A stretch of 64,000 bases of DNA, taken from assembly GCF_036226465.1 (NCBI RefSeq), contig NZ_CP108476.1, forward strand, positions 6,944,001 to 7,008,000. Reading direction: 5' to 3'. Below, in pieces: positions 1 to 8,689 of the stretch (positions are counted from its first letter, which is position 1; the number at the start of each line of letters is the position of its first letter). The position numbers were made by a program, and so were the translations under genes. The notes under the pieces are model-generated. The model did not search any database, was not told the origin of the DNA, and saw only the letters and a program-made list of their open reading frames with translations. Source of the stretch: Kitasatospora sp. NBC_01250. GTDB lineage: Bacteria; Actinomycetota; Actinomycetes; Streptomycetales; Streptomycetaceae.

Positions 1-2
1 CG

Positions 3-860
3 CTGGACGTCAGCAGCGTGCCGACCCGGGCGGCGGCCGAGCAGCAGCTGCGCGACCGGGACCTGGTCGGTGCCTTCCTGCCGGACCAGAAGAGCCCGGA
101 ACTGCTGGTCGCCACCGCCGGCTCGGACACCTCCGCGACCGCGGCCGAGCAGGTGTTCCGCCAGGTCACGGCCGCCCAGGGCAGCCCGCTCCAGGTCACC
201 GACCTGGTGCCGACCGCGCCGGGCGACCCGACCGGGCAGGGCGTCTTCTTCCTGCTGGTGGCGCTGAGCATCGGCTCCTACGGCAGCGTGGCGGTGATCG
301 GGGCGGCCGGGGCCGCGCTGAGCGTGCGGCTGCGGGCGGCGGTCGGGGTGGTCACCGCACTGGTGGTCAGCGTGATCGGGATCGTCACCGCCGGGCCGGT
401 CTTCCATGTGGTGGACCACGACTACGCGGCCGTCTGGGCACTGGCCTGGCTCTACTCGGCGGGCATCGTGCTGCTCGGGATCGGCCTGCACACCTTCCTG
501 CGGCGCTGGACCACGCTGACCCTGATGGTGCTCTTCGTGATGCTCAACTTCACCAGCTCCGGCGGCATCTTCCGCCCCGACCTGCAGCCCGGGATGTTCG
601 GCGTGCTGCACCACTTCTGGAACGGCGCCGGGTTCGTGGAGGGGGTGCGCAGCGTCCTGTACTTCGACGGCGGCGCGGGCCTGGGCGGCCGGGTGCTCTC
701 GCTGGTGCTCTGGCTGGCGGCCGGACTGCTCGCGCTGGCCGGTGCGGCCCGCTTCGAGCGGCGGCACCCGGCGGCGGCGCCGGCCACCCCGGCCGCGGTG
801 TCGGCCGCGGCGGTCGAGGAGGAGATCGAGGAAGAGGAGGAGGCGGCGGTCGGCGTCTGA
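3..860 (+). CDS. Integral membrane protein, 5' end outside window (YhgE/DUF3533-like C-terminal half)
   Basis: The frame is open to the left edge, so the N-terminus is missing. What remains has a soluble extracytoplasmic-looking stretch (about 80 residues) followed by five hydrophobic segments, beginning near GVFFLLVALSIGSYG and ending near LWLAAGLLALAGAARF. The tail is acidic (EEEIEEEEE). A soluble loop followed by a 5-6 TM block is the architecture of YhgE/Pip-like and DUF3533 membrane proteins related to ABC-2 permeases; that family call is tentative and no function is proposed. A strong hairpin follows the stop codon. Confidence 0.75.
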   Translation: MDVSSVPTRAAAEQQLRDRDLVGAFLPDQKSPELLVATAGSDTSATAAEQVFRQVTAAQGSPLQVTDLVPTAPGDPTGQGVFFLLVALSIGSYGSVAVIGAAGAALSVRLRAAVGVVTALVVSVIGIVTAGPVFHVVDHDYAAVWALAWLYSAGIVLLGIGLHTFLRRWTTLTLMVLFVMLNFTSSGGIFRPDLQPGMFGVLHHFWNGAGFVEGVRSVLYFDGGAGLGGRVLSLVLWLAAGLLALAGAARFERRHPAAAPATPAAVSAAAVEEEIEEEEEAAVGV

Positions 861-887
861 GGCTTTCGGCAGGCGAAGCGCACGGTG

Positions 888-917
888 ACGGACGCGCCCG
901 GTGACGGGCGCGTCCGT
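888..917. terminator. Intrinsic terminator-like hairpin between convergent genes
   Basis: Perfect 13-bp inverted repeat (ACGGACGCGCCCG / CGGGCGCGTCCGT) with a GTGA loop. It lies between the stop of the left membrane protein and the stop of the convergent zinc-ribbon gene and could serve both. Confidence 0.75.
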
Positions 918-954
918 TGTGTCACCGGGCGGCTACCGCTGCGCCGCCGGGCCC

Positions 955-1206
955 CTACTGCGCGGTGGGCAGCGGGAGCAGGTGGCGGCCGGCCAGGTGG
1001 CCGAGCCAGTGCCGGTGGCACTCGGGGCAGGCGGGCGCGCCGTCCGTCGAATAGGGGGAGTCGGCCGGGATGCCGGCGCGGGAGAAGCTCTCCCAGTCGG
1101 CTCCGCTCTCGTCACGGTAGTGCTGGACGTCGTAGTCGGCGCTCCACTGGTGCCAGCAGTGTCCGCAGGTGAACTCGACGTGCTCCACAGCCAGTTCAGT
1201 GATCAT
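955..1206 (-). CDS. Small cysteine-rich (zinc-ribbon-like) protein, 83 aa
   Basis: The ATG at 1206 is chosen because GAGGAG lies about 8 nt upstream; a longer frame exists but lacks such a site. The protein carries CGHCWHQW near the N-terminus and CPECHRHW near the C-terminus, two CxxC knuckles that could bind one zinc ion. It is mostly polar with no membrane segment. I do not recognise a named family; a small nucleic-acid- or protein-binding zinc ribbon is the most that can be inferred. Confidence 0.75.
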   Translation of the reverse strand: MITELAVEHVEFTCGHCWHQWSADYDVQHYRDESGADWESFSRAGIPADSPYSTDGAPACPECHRHWLGHLAGRHLLPLPTAQ

Positions 1207-1510
1207 GGCGACACTCCTCGGGCCCGGGGCAGGCGCCGGTCGGAGCAATCGGCGCAACTGACCCGATACCGGTCATCCAACTCCCATCGGTGGCCGCTGG
1301 CAAGGGTGGCGGGCGCTCGACCCGGCGGACCCGCGGGCCGGCACAGGCCCTGGGTGGATGACCGATCAACTTCTTTGTCCCGCAGCCGGTCGGCGGGCAG
1401 CGCTCTGGATCGGATGCGAAGCGGTGCGCTGACAGCGGGTCACGGCGTGAACTAGGATGAACGCCACTGATGTCGGGTCCGCGCGTGCCGGGCGGACCGG
1501 GAGGTGTGGG
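1207..1510. other. Divergent intergenic region
   Basis: About 300 bp between the divergent zinc-ribbon and XRE regulator genes. It must hold both promoters. I see no convincing coding frame and no strong inverted repeat in it. Confidence 0.5.
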
Positions 1511-1954
1511 ATGACGGAAGCCGAGGGTGCGGCACCGGGTGCCGTGATCGGGGCTACGACGCTGGCCGACAAGATCGACGGCCTCTTCCGCGTCGTCCGC
1601 CGGTCCAACCGCGAGCAGTACAGCCACGAGGAGGTCGCCAAGGCCTGTCGGGAGGCGACCGGCGAGAGCTTCTCGGCCACCTATCTCTGGCAGCTGCGCA
1701 CCGGGCGCCGGGACAACCCGACCAAGCGCCACCTGGAGGCGCTGGCCCAGTTCTTCCAGGTCCCGGTGGCCTACTTCTTCGACGACGACCAGGGTGCGGC
1801 CATCGCCCAGGAGCTCGAACTGCTCGGCGCGCTGCGCGACGCCGGGGTCCGCAGCATGGCGCTGCGGGCGGTCAACCTCTCGCCGGAGGGCGTGGGGACG
1901 ATCAACGACCTGATCGACGTGATCGCCCGGCGCGAGGGCGGCGGGAGAGGGTGA
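1511..1954 (+). CDS. XRE-type DNA-binding regulator, 147 aa
   Basis: The start at ATG 1511 follows GGGAGG at good spacing; an upstream in-frame ATG at 1457 is less likely. A helix-turn-helix region spans roughly residues 35-85 (SHEEVAKACREATGESFS, then ATYLWQLRTGRRDNPTKR), followed by FFQVPVAYFFDDD, typical of actinobacterial XRE proteins with this extended HTH. The next genes encode an ImmA/IrrE-like metalloprotease and a DUF6545-type membrane protein, a set seen repeatedly in streptomycetes. By analogy with ImmR/ImmA pairs it may be a repressor whose stability depends on the protease; that is inference. Confidence 0.85.
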   Translation: MTEAEGAAPGAVIGATTLADKIDGLFRVVRRSNREQYSHEEVAKACREATGESFSATYLWQLRTGRRDNPTKRHLEALAQFFQVPVAYFFDDDQGAAIAQELELLGALRDAGVRSMALRAVNLSPEGVGTINDLIDVIARREGGGRG

Positions 1955-2039
1955 GACGGTCCCCGCCGGCCGACCGCGCCGGGGGGACCGGACCTCCACG
2001 GGCCTGCGCGGGTCCGGCGGCTCCAAGAGAGGATGCGCG

Positions 2040-2582
2040 GTGCGGATCGGGTGGCGGACGCGGCGTGGCAGGACCTGGCAGCGATGTCAGCAGACGGTCG
2101 ACGCGCTGGAGCTACCCGCTCCGTTCGACGCCGTGCGGTTCATCGCCGGGCTGGCCGAGCAGCGGGGGCGGCCGATCGAGCTGATCCCGGTCAGCGGGCG
2201 GCCGAACCTGCCGTGCGGCCTGCTGGTCACCACCGACGAGACCGACTGCATCCTGTACGCCGCCGACACCACGCCGCTGCACCAGCAGCACATCCTGCTG
2301 CACGAGGCCGCGCACCTGATCTGCCGTCACCACGAGAGCGCGCCCGCCACCCAGACCCTGCTGCCGCACCTGAACGGCAGCCTGGTGCAGCGGGTGCTGG
2401 GGCGCACGGTCTACTCCGAACCGCAGGAGCGCGAGGCGGAGCTGGTCGCCTCGCTGATCCTGCACCGCGCGGTGCTCGACGCCGGCGGCACGCCCGGCTC
2501 CTGGTCGGACTCCGTCTTCGGCGCGGGCGGCCCGGAGCCGACGGCCGGCCGGTCGGCCGGTCCGGGGGCGGGCCGTGGCTGA
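2040..2582 (+). CDS. ImmA/IrrE-like zinc metalloprotease-fold protein, 180 aa
   Basis: A GTG start at 2040 sits about 7 nt after GAGAGGA. The key motif is HEAAHL at about residue 90, an HExxH-type zinc site, followed by an E-containing helix (EREAELVASLIL) that can supply the third ligand, as in ImmA/IrrE peptidases. The C-terminal 30 residues are Gly/Pro-rich and probably disordered. The 3' end overlaps the next gene by 8 nt, so the two are translationally coupled. The likely partner or substrate is the XRE regulator just upstream. Confidence 0.85.
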   Translation: MRIGWRTRRGRTWQRCQQTVDALELPAPFDAVRFIAGLAEQRGRPIELIPVSGRPNLPCGLLVTTDETDCILYAADTTPLHQQHILLHEAAHLICRHHESAPATQTLLPHLNGSLVQRVLGRTVYSEPQEREAELVASLILHRAVLDAGGTPGSWSDSVFGAGGPEPTAGRSAGPGAGRG

Positions 2583-3828
2583 GCTCGGTCCGGCCGACCT
2601 CGCGGCGTACAGCGCCGCCGCGCTGCTGCTCGGCTTCGCGGGCCAGCGCCTGGCCGCCGTCCGCGCCAACCGTGGCGACCTGGTGCAGCGCTACGCCTGC
2701 GGCTTCGCGTTCTGCATGGGCGTGGCGCTGGTGACCCGGGCACCCGGCCTGGTGGCCGCCACCGGCCCCACCGGCATCGGCTCCGGACTGCTGCTGCTGG
2801 TCGGCGACGTGATGAAGATCGGCGCGGTGAGCTTGCTGGTGCTGGTCGCGCTGCTGCTCCAGGCCCGCGGCAGCGACCCGCTGGTGGTGCGGGCCCGGCT
2901 GCGCCGCTGGTCGGTGCCGGCCACGGTGGTGCCGCTCTGCCTGGTGCTGCTCTTCTGCGGTGCCGATGCCTCCCACCACGGTGGGCAGTTGATGGTGCAC
3001 GGCGACGGCCGCTGGTTCCTGGTCGGCTACAACCTGCTGTTCGCGGGCTACTCGGTGAGCTGCCTGCTGGTGCTCGGCGGCGTGCTGACCCACCAGACCC
3101 GGCTGGCGGCCGGCAACCTGCTGCGCACCGGCCTGCGGCTGATGACGCTGGCGGCGGCGGTCGGTGCGCTGTGGAGCCTGTGGGCGCTGGACGACGCGGT
3201 GCGGCTGATCGTCCACGGCAGCCAGAGCGACAGCGAGGACACCCTCTCCAACATCCTCGGCGCGCTCTGCACCGGACTGACCGTCAGCGGCGCCACCGCC
3301 ACCGTCTGGGGCGGCACCCGCTGGGGTGCGCGGATCACCGCCCCCGCCCGCTGGCTGCGGGCCCGCCGCCGCTACACCGCGCTGGAGCCGCTCTGGTCGG
3401 CGCTGCACTCGGCGGTGCCCGGCATCGCGCTGGGCGAGGGAGCCGGCGCCGGGCGGCGGCCCGCGCTGCGGGACGCGGAGTTCGCGCTCTACCGGCGGAT
3501 CATCGAGATCCGCGACGGGCAGCTGGCGCTGCGCCCCTACGTCCACCCCGAGGTGGCGGGCTGGGTGACCCAGGCGGTCGGCGGCCCGCCGCACGGTGCG
3601 CTGGTGGAGGCGGCCACCCTGGCGGCGGCACTGGAGGCGGGGCGGGCGGGCCGCCGGGCCCGCGACACCACGGCGGCCGCGGCCTGCGTGACCCAGCCGG
3701 TGCCCGGTGCGGGCACGGTGGACGCCGAGGCGGACTGGCTGATCCAGGTGACCGAGGCCTTCGGCGGCGCCGCCGCGGTGGCCGAGGTCCGGCGGCGGGC
3801 GGTGGCGGAGCTGGCCGGCCGGGACTGA
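2575..3828 (+). CDS. MAB_1171c/DUF6545-like seven-helix membrane protein, 417 aa
   Basis: Starts at GTG 2575 inside the end of the protease gene. About seven hydrophobic helices fill the first 255 residues, then a soluble cytoplasmic tail of about 160 residues carries FALYRRIIEIRDGQLALRPY. This layout matches the putative transporter or sensor family MAB_1171c (DUF6545), whose role is unknown. Its constant association with XRE and ImmA-like genes suggests a membrane input to that regulatory pair rather than a transporter; this is inference. Confidence 0.8.
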   Translation: MAELGPADLAAYSAAALLLGFAGQRLAAVRANRGDLVQRYACGFAFCMGVALVTRAPGLVAATGPTGIGSGLLLLVGDVMKIGAVSLLVLVALLLQARGSDPLVVRARLRRWSVPATVVPLCLVLLFCGADASHHGGQLMVHGDGRWFLVGYNLLFAGYSVSCLLVLGGVLTHQTRLAAGNLLRTGLRLMTLAAAVGALWSLWALDDAVRLIVHGSQSDSEDTLSNILGALCTGLTVSGATATVWGGTRWGARITAPARWLRARRRYTALEPLWSALHSAVPGIALGEGAGAGRRPALRDAEFALYRRIIEIRDGQLALRPYVHPEVAGWVTQAVGGPPHGALVEAATLAAALEAGRAGRRARDTTAAAACVTQPVPGAGTVDAEADWLIQVTEAFGGAAAVAEVRRRAVAELAGRD

Positions 3829-3845
3829 GCCGCCGGGGGAGTCGG

Positions 3846-5756
3846 TCAGTCCGTGGCGCTCGCCGGCGTCCTCGGCAGCCGCAGGGTGAAGACCGCGCCT
3901 TCGCCGGGCCGGCTGGTCGCGGTCACCGTGCCGCCGTGGGCGTGTGCGAGCTGGCGCACGATGGCCAGCCCCAGGCCGCTGCCGCCGGTCTGCCGGCTGC
4001 GGGACTTCTCGGCCCGCCAGAACCGGTCGAAGACGTGCGGCAGTTCCGCCGCGGCGATGCCCGTGCCGGTGTCCGCCACCTCGATGAGCAGCTCATCGCC
4101 CGCCGGGCGGGCGCCCACCGTGACGCTCCCGCCGCGCGGGGTGTGCCGCACGGCGTTGTCCACCAGGTTGCCGACGGCCTGGCGCAGCCGCACCGGATCG
4201 GCCACCAGCTCGGTCCCGCCGTCCGCGGGCGGCACGCTCAGCAGCACGCCGGCGGCCTCGGCCCGGGCCCGGTGGGCCTCGGCGACCTGGTCGAGGAGCT
4301 CGGCGATCCGGACCGGCTCGCGGTGCAGGCGGAAGCTGCCCGCGTCGGCCGCCGCCAGGTCCCGCAGATCGTCGATGATGTGCTGCAGCAGCAGGGCCTC
4401 CTCCAGCAGCGAGGCGATCAACGCCTGGTCCGGGACGGCCACGCCGTCCTGGGTGGCCTCCAGCCAGCCCCGGATGTTGCTGAGCGGGGTGCGCAGTTCG
4501 TGCGCGACGTCGCTGACCATCGCTTTGCGCTGCTCCTCGATCCGCTCGCGGCGTTCGGAGAGGTCGTTGAACGCGGCGGCCAGGTAGCCGATCTCGTCGT
4601 CGCCGGTCACCGGGACGCGGGCGTGCGGCTCGGTGGGGTGCTGGGCGGCGTCGGTCAGCGCGCGCAGCGGCCGGACCAGCCGGGTGGCGAGGAGGACCGA
4701 GAGCGCCACGGTCAGGGCCAGGACCAGGCCGCTGACACCGGCGATGCGCAGCGTGCCGGCCCGGGTCAGGTGGAAGGCGGGGGCGGTGGTTCCGCTGCTG
4801 TCGCTGATGAACAGCAGTGCGGCGGGGGCGACATAGGGAGCGAGCTGCTGGCGGCGGCTGGAGTCGACACAGGCCGCCACGGCCTGGTCGTCCCGCTCGG
4901 CGCTCGGGTTCGGCCGGGGCGCGGGCGTGGCGGCCGGGGCGCTGGGGGCGGCGGGGGAGACGACCGGGCCGGGCGGGATGACGCTGCTCGCCGGGGGCCG
5001 ACCGGCGCCCTGCACCTGGGGGCCCGGCACGACTCCGCTGGGGTCGATGCCGAGCTTGACCGGCCCCAGCCCCTCGGGCGACAGACAGGCGTCGACCAGC
5101 TCGCCGAGCCTGCTCAGGGCCTGCTGCTCGGTCGGGGTGGGTGCGGACAGCTGGGGGAGGGCACAGGCGGCGGCGGTCCCGTCGTCCGGGGTCGGTCCGG
5201 CGACGGTCACGTTCGGTCGGCCGCTCGGGTCGGTGCCGGTCTCGGCGGCGAATCCGCGGGTGCGCAGGCAGTCCGCGGTCGCGCCGGCCTGGGCGCGCAG
5301 CTGGGCGCGTTCGTCCGGGGTGAGGGCGAACGGCCCGACGGCGCGCGGGTCAATGCGGGTGGTGGTGCCGCCCGGTGCCAGCGTCTGGTCCACGTCGAGC
5401 GGGTCGATCACCGCCGACGCCTTGGACGGTACCGGCGAGGCGGGCGGGGCGGCGGAGTCGCCGATGGGCTGGCGGCTCTGGCCGGTCAGGGCGATGTGAC
5501 GGCCGGTGCGCCTGGCCAGGTCCGCCAGCACGGGGCCGGCGCCGTCCCAGTTCTGGTGGGTCGCCGCGTAGCCGAGCAGGGTCTCGTAGATGCCGGCGTC
5601 GTCGGACAGGGTCTGGACCTGTTCCTGCTGGATCTCGTGCGAGGTGGTGTTCACCGCCAGCCAGGCGGTGGCCGCCACCGAGCAGACGGCGACCAGGATC
5701 GAGGCGGCCAGCAGCCGGACCAGCAGGCTCTTGCGCAGCGGCACCCTACGGCGCAT
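3846..5756 (-). CDS. Two-component sensor histidine kinase, 636 aa
   Basis: TM1 spans about residues 11-35 and TM2 about 336-360, enclosing an unusually long extracytoplasmic region of about 300 residues with Pro/Ala-rich stretches and several cysteines. HAMP follows TM2, then the H-box SDVAHELRTPLSN (phospho-accepting His near residue 419) and the ATPase boxes NLVDNAVRHT, DTGTGI and GSGLGLAIV. The ATG overlaps the response regulator stop by 11 nt, so the pair is co-translated. The divergent lipoprotein-ABC operon is a plausible target. The big sensor domain resembles nothing I can name; its cysteine- and proline-rich make-up parallels the neighbouring secreted lipoprotein. Confidence 0.95.
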   Translation of the reverse strand: MRRRVPLRKSLLVRLLAASILVAVCSVAATAWLAVNTTSHEIQQEQVQTLSDDAGIYETLLGYAATHQNWDGAGPVLADLARRTGRHIALTGQSRQPIGDSAAPPASPVPSKASAVIDPLDVDQTLAPGGTTTRIDPRAVGPFALTPDERAQLRAQAGATADCLRTRGFAAETGTDPSGRPNVTVAGPTPDDGTAAACALPQLSAPTPTEQQALSRLGELVDACLSPEGLGPVKLGIDPSGVVPGPQVQGAGRPPASSVIPPGPVVSPAAPSAPAATPAPRPNPSAERDDQAVAACVDSSRRQQLAPYVAPAALLFISDSSGTTAPAFHLTRAGTLRIAGVSGLVLALTVALSVLLATRLVRPLRALTDAAQHPTEPHARVPVTGDDEIGYLAAAFNDLSERRERIEEQRKAMVSDVAHELRTPLSNIRGWLEATQDGVAVPDQALIASLLEEALLLQHIIDDLRDLAAADAGSFRLHREPVRIAELLDQVAEAHRARAEAAGVLLSVPPADGGTELVADPVRLRQAVGNLVDNAVRHTPRGGSVTVGARPAGDELLIEVADTGTGIAAAELPHVFDRFWRAEKSRSRQTGGSGLGLAIVRQLAHAHGGTVTATSRPGEGAVFTLRLPRTPASATD

Positions 5757-6474
5757 GGCGGCGCCCTCCCGTGCCGTCGGTGAGCTTGTAGCCGACGCCG
5801 AAGACGGTCAGCAGGCGCACCGGGTGCCGGGGATCGGGTTCGATCTTCCGCCGCAGGTTCATGATGTGCACGTCGACGGTGCGCTCGGAGGTGTAGGAGC
5901 CGAACCCGCTGGCGCCACCGAGGAGTTGCGCCCGGCTGAAGACCTGCTCGGGGTGCGGGGCCAGGGTGGCGAGCAGGTCGAACTCCCCTGGTGTGCACGG
6001 GACGAGGGTGCCGGCGACGCGGACCTCGTGGCGGTCGGGGTCCACCGTGAGGTCGCCGACCCGCAGCACCCGGTCGTCCGTGCCGCGGACCTGCGCCCGC
6101 TGCGTGCGCCGCAGCAGGACCCGCACCCGGGCCATGAGTTCACGGGGGCTGAACGGCTTGGTCATGTAGTCGTCGGCGCCCAGGTCGAGCCCGAGCAGCA
6201 GGTCGTCCTCGGCGGAACGGGCGGTCAGCACCAGGATCGGGAGCTCGGACTCGCGGCGCAGGATGCGGCACACGTCGAGGCCGTCGACCCGGGGCATCAT
6301 CACATCGACGATCAGCAGGTCCGGATCGCGTCGCCGCACCTCGTCGAGGGCCGCGCGTCCGTCGTGGACGACGGCGGCGGTGTGACCCTCCAGCTCCAGG
6401 TAACGGCGGACCAGCTCGGCCTGCTTCGGGTCGTCCTCGGCCACCAGCACATATGCGCTCACGCGTTCGATCAT
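5746..6474 (-). CDS. OmpR/PhoB-type response regulator, 242 aa
   Basis: Receiver domain with AEDDPKQ acidic pocket, Asp57 in LLIVDVMMPRVDG as the phosphorylation site, and Lys in DYMTKPFSPREL. A winged-helix output domain follows (FDLLATLAPHPEQVFSR, then TVDVHIMNLRRKIEPDP). The ATG at 6474 has a weak ribosome site. It heads the regulator-kinase operon and is divergent from the lipoprotein/ABC exporter genes across a 108-bp spacer that holds a long perfect inverted repeat. Confidence 0.95.
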   Translation of the reverse strand: MIERVSAYVLVAEDDPKQAELVRRYLELEGHTAAVVHDGRAALDEVRRRDPDLLIVDVMMPRVDGLDVCRILRRESELPILVLTARSAEDDLLLGLDLGADDYMTKPFSPRELMARVRVLLRRTQRAQVRGTDDRVLRVGDLTVDPDRHEVRVAGTLVPCTPGEFDLLATLAPHPEQVFSRAQLLGGASGFGSYTSERTVDVHIMNLRRKIEPDPRHPVRLLTVFGVGYKLTDGTGGRRHAP

Positions 6475-6493
6475 AGGTGGGCCGCTGTGGTGC

Positions 6494-6529
6494 CCGGTGC
6501 CGTGACCTCGCGTCAGGTCACGGCACCGG
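6494..6529. promoter_or_regulatory. Perfect 15-bp inverted repeat between divergent operons
   Basis: CCGGTGCCGTGACCT, loop CGCGTC, AGGTCACGGCACCGG. It occupies the spacer between the two-component genes and the lipoprotein/ABC operon. It could be an operator for the adjacent response regulator or a hairpin in the leader RNA of either transcript; the sequence cannot decide. Confidence 0.6.
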
Positions 6530-6582
6530 AATCGAAAGACATCCTGACAGGTTCCACACATCCGTTGGCGATCATCGCAGCC

Positions 6583-7314
6583 ATGCCGAAGCCAACTGAT
6601 GATCGTTCCCGGCGCGCGGAGCGCCGGCTGCTGCGGACCGCGGTGCTCGCCGCCGCGACTCTGCTCCCGCTGGCCGCGTTGACGGCGTGCGGGTCCGGCT
6701 CGGGTGCGCGGAGCAGCGCACAGGGCGCCGCCGTGGCCTCGCTGCCGAGTTCCGCGGCGCCGAGCCGGCCCGCCGCGGGCGCGGACCCCGCCGCGGGCGC
6801 GGACCCTGTCGCGGGTGCCTCCCCCACCGCGGGCGCGTCCCCCGCGACGGGGGCGGCCTCCGGTGCGCCGTCCCCCGCGTCCAGCGCCGACCGCCCCCAG
6901 GAGCGGCTGGACGACACTCCCGAGCACGACGTGCAGCTCTGGACGGGCTACTACAACTGCCTGGGCGACAACGGAGTCCCGCTGACCGGCGGGATCGGCT
7001 ACCCCGGACAGCCCGTCCAGAAGCAGCCGCCCCCGGGCACCTCGATCCCCCAGTCCGCCCTCACCGCCTGCCAGTCCAGGATGCCGCTGATGCCGCCGGA
7101 GACGGATCCGAAGCTCAACCCGAACTACAGCGCCGACTTCAGCGCCTGGGTCAACTGCATCAACAGCAAGGGGCTGAAGGTCAAGGCCTACGGCACGCCC
7201 GGCAGCGGGGACAGCGGCTGGAGCTTCGACGGGCAGCCCACGATGCCCCAGGCGCAGCAGACCCAGGTGATCTCGGCCTGCAAGATGGAGGCGTTCAGTG
7301 GCAGCGGGCACTGA
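6583..7314 (+). CDS. Secreted lipoprotein of unknown function, 243 aa
   Basis: N-terminal RRAERR is followed by a hydrophobic stretch and lipobox LTAC with Cys36, so it should be lipid-anchored outside the membrane. Residues 45-105 are Ala/Gly/Pro-rich repeats (AGADPAAGADPVAGAS). The folded part contains four cysteines (YYNCLGDNGVP, ALTACQS, WVNCINSKG, ISACKME), probably two disulfides. It heads the adaptor/ATPase/permease operon and overlaps the next gene by 17 nt, so it probably acts with that exporter or as the ligand partner of the sensor kinase. No named family is recognised. Confidence 0.85.
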   Translation: MPKPTDDRSRRAERRLLRTAVLAAATLLPLAALTACGSGSGARSSAQGAAVASLPSSAAPSRPAAGADPAAGADPVAGASPTAGASPATGAASGAPSPASSADRPQERLDDTPEHDVQLWTGYYNCLGDNGVPLTGGIGYPGQPVQKQPPPGTSIPQSALTACQSRMPLMPPETDPKLNPNYSADFSAWVNCINSKGLKVKAYGTPGSGDSGWSFDGQPTMPQAQQTQVISACKMEAFSGSGH

Positions 7315-8689
7315 CGCCGCTCGCGCCGGCACCGAGGACGCCACCGCCGCCGATCCGCCCGCGCGGCGCAGCCGCAGGCGGCGCGTGGTCGTCACCGTCG
7401 CCCTCGTCGTGACGGTCGGCGGCATCGGGGCGGGCGCGGTGGGGCTGCGCGGCCATGCCAGGCCGGCCAAGGCCGCGAGCAGCAGCGCGCAGGTGCAGAC
7501 GGTCGCCGTGGTCAGGACGGACCTGTCGAACTCCCAGACCCTGAGCGGCACCCTGGGATTCGGCACGCCCCAGACCCTGATGGGCGCCAAGCAGGGCATC
7601 ATCACCGCGCTGCCCGCCGCGGGCACCACCGTGACCAGGGGGCAGCAGCTGTACCGGGTGAACGACCAGCCGGTGCCGCTCTTCTACGGCGGCACCCCGC
7701 TTTTCCGCACCCTCGACAAGCCCGGCCTGGTGGGCCGCGACGTCCAGGTGGTCGCGAGCAACCTGCAGGCGCTCGGCTACGACGTGGGGACGCAGCCGAA
7801 GGTCGGCACCGTGATCACCCAGCCCGTGGCCGACCCGGGATCCGGCGGCGGTGCACCCTCGCCGAAGGGCGGCGGTGCACCGGCGGCCCCTGCCGCTGGG
7901 AGCAGCACGAGCCCCTCCGGCGGGCCGAGTGCACCTGCGACCGCGGGCAGCACGGGAGCGCCCGCCGGCGGGCCGACGGCCCCGGCCACCGCCCCGGCCG
8001 CGGGCAGCAGCACGCCCGCGGCGCCGACCCAGGTCACGGTGGGGACGGGCGACGGGGTCGTCACCACCTCCCTGATCGCCGCGGTCAAGCACTGGCAGAA
8101 GGACGCCGGCCTGCAGCCGACCGGAAGTCTCGGGATCGGCGACGTGGTGGTCCTGCCGGGCGCGATCCGGGTCGGCTCCCTGCAGACGCAGCTCGGCGAG
8201 CAGGGGGCCGAGGCACTGATGTCGGTCACGCCGACCGACAAGGTGGTGACCGTGCCGGTGGACCCGGCCAACGTCGGTTCGATCAAGCAGGGCGACAAGG
8301 TCACCGTCAGCCTGCCCGACAGCTCGACGACACCGGGCACGGTCAGCGGCATCGGCACCGCCGTCCAGGGGAGCGCCAAGGGCACCTCCGGTACGGGCGC
8401 CGGACTCAACACCCCGCCCACCGTCGACGTGACCGTGGCCGTCGACGACCCCTCGAAGGTGAAGAACTTCGACTCGGCCACCGTCCAGGTGGCCTTCGTC
8501 TCCGCGACCGCGACCGGGGTGCTGGCCGTTCCGGTCGGCTCGCTGCTCGCGCTCAGCGGCGGCGGCTACGCCGTGCAGCTGAAGGGCGGCGGGCTGGTGG
8601 CGGTCCAGACCGGCATGTTCGCCAAGGGCATGGTGGCGATCACCGGGAACGGCATCGCGGCGGGCACCGAGGTGGTGACCACCTCATGA
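7298..8689 (+). CDS. Membrane-anchored adaptor protein of a MacAB-like exporter, 463 aa
   Basis: GTG start at 7298 after GGAGG. One TM helix near residues 30-50, then an MFP/HlyD-like core (GIITALPAAGTTVTRGQQLY, a lipoyl-like hairpin). A peptidoglycan-binding-type segment (LQALGYDV ... VKHWQKDAGL) is split by an approximately 90-residue Gly/Pro/Ala/Ser-rich insert. A C-terminal barrel-like region (VPVDPANVGSIKQGDKVTVSLP) follows. This is the usual actinobacterial efflux adaptor layout. ATGA overlap couples it to the ATPase gene. Confidence 0.85.
   Translation: MAAGTDAARAGTEDATAADPPARRSRRRRVVVTVALVVTVGGIGAGAVGLRGHARPAKAASSSAQVQTVAVVRTDLSNSQTLSGTLGFGTPQTLMGAKQGIITALPAAGTTVTRGQQLYRVNDQPVPLFYGGTPLFRTLDKPGLVGRDVQVVASNLQALGYDVGTQPKVGTVITQPVADPGSGGGAPSPKGGGAPAAPAAGSSTSPSGGPSAPATAGSTGAPAGGPTAPATAPAAGSSTPAAPTQVTVGTGDGVVTTSLIAAVKHWQKDAGLQPTGSLGIGDVVVLPGAIRVGSLQTQLGEQGAEALMSVTPTDKVVTVPVDPANVGSIKQGDKVTVSLPDSSTTPGTVSGIGTAVQGSAKGTSGTGAGLNTPPTVDVTVAVDDPSKVKNFDSATVQVAFVSATATGVLAVPVGSLLALSGGGYAVQLKGGGLVAVQTGMFAKGMVAITGNGIAAGTEVVTTS

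Noticed and set aside
3171..5783. 870-aa plus-strand ORF over the histidine kinase region
   Set aside because: Gly/Arg/Ala-rich translation without motifs, antisense to a well-supported kinase; a high-GC shadow frame.
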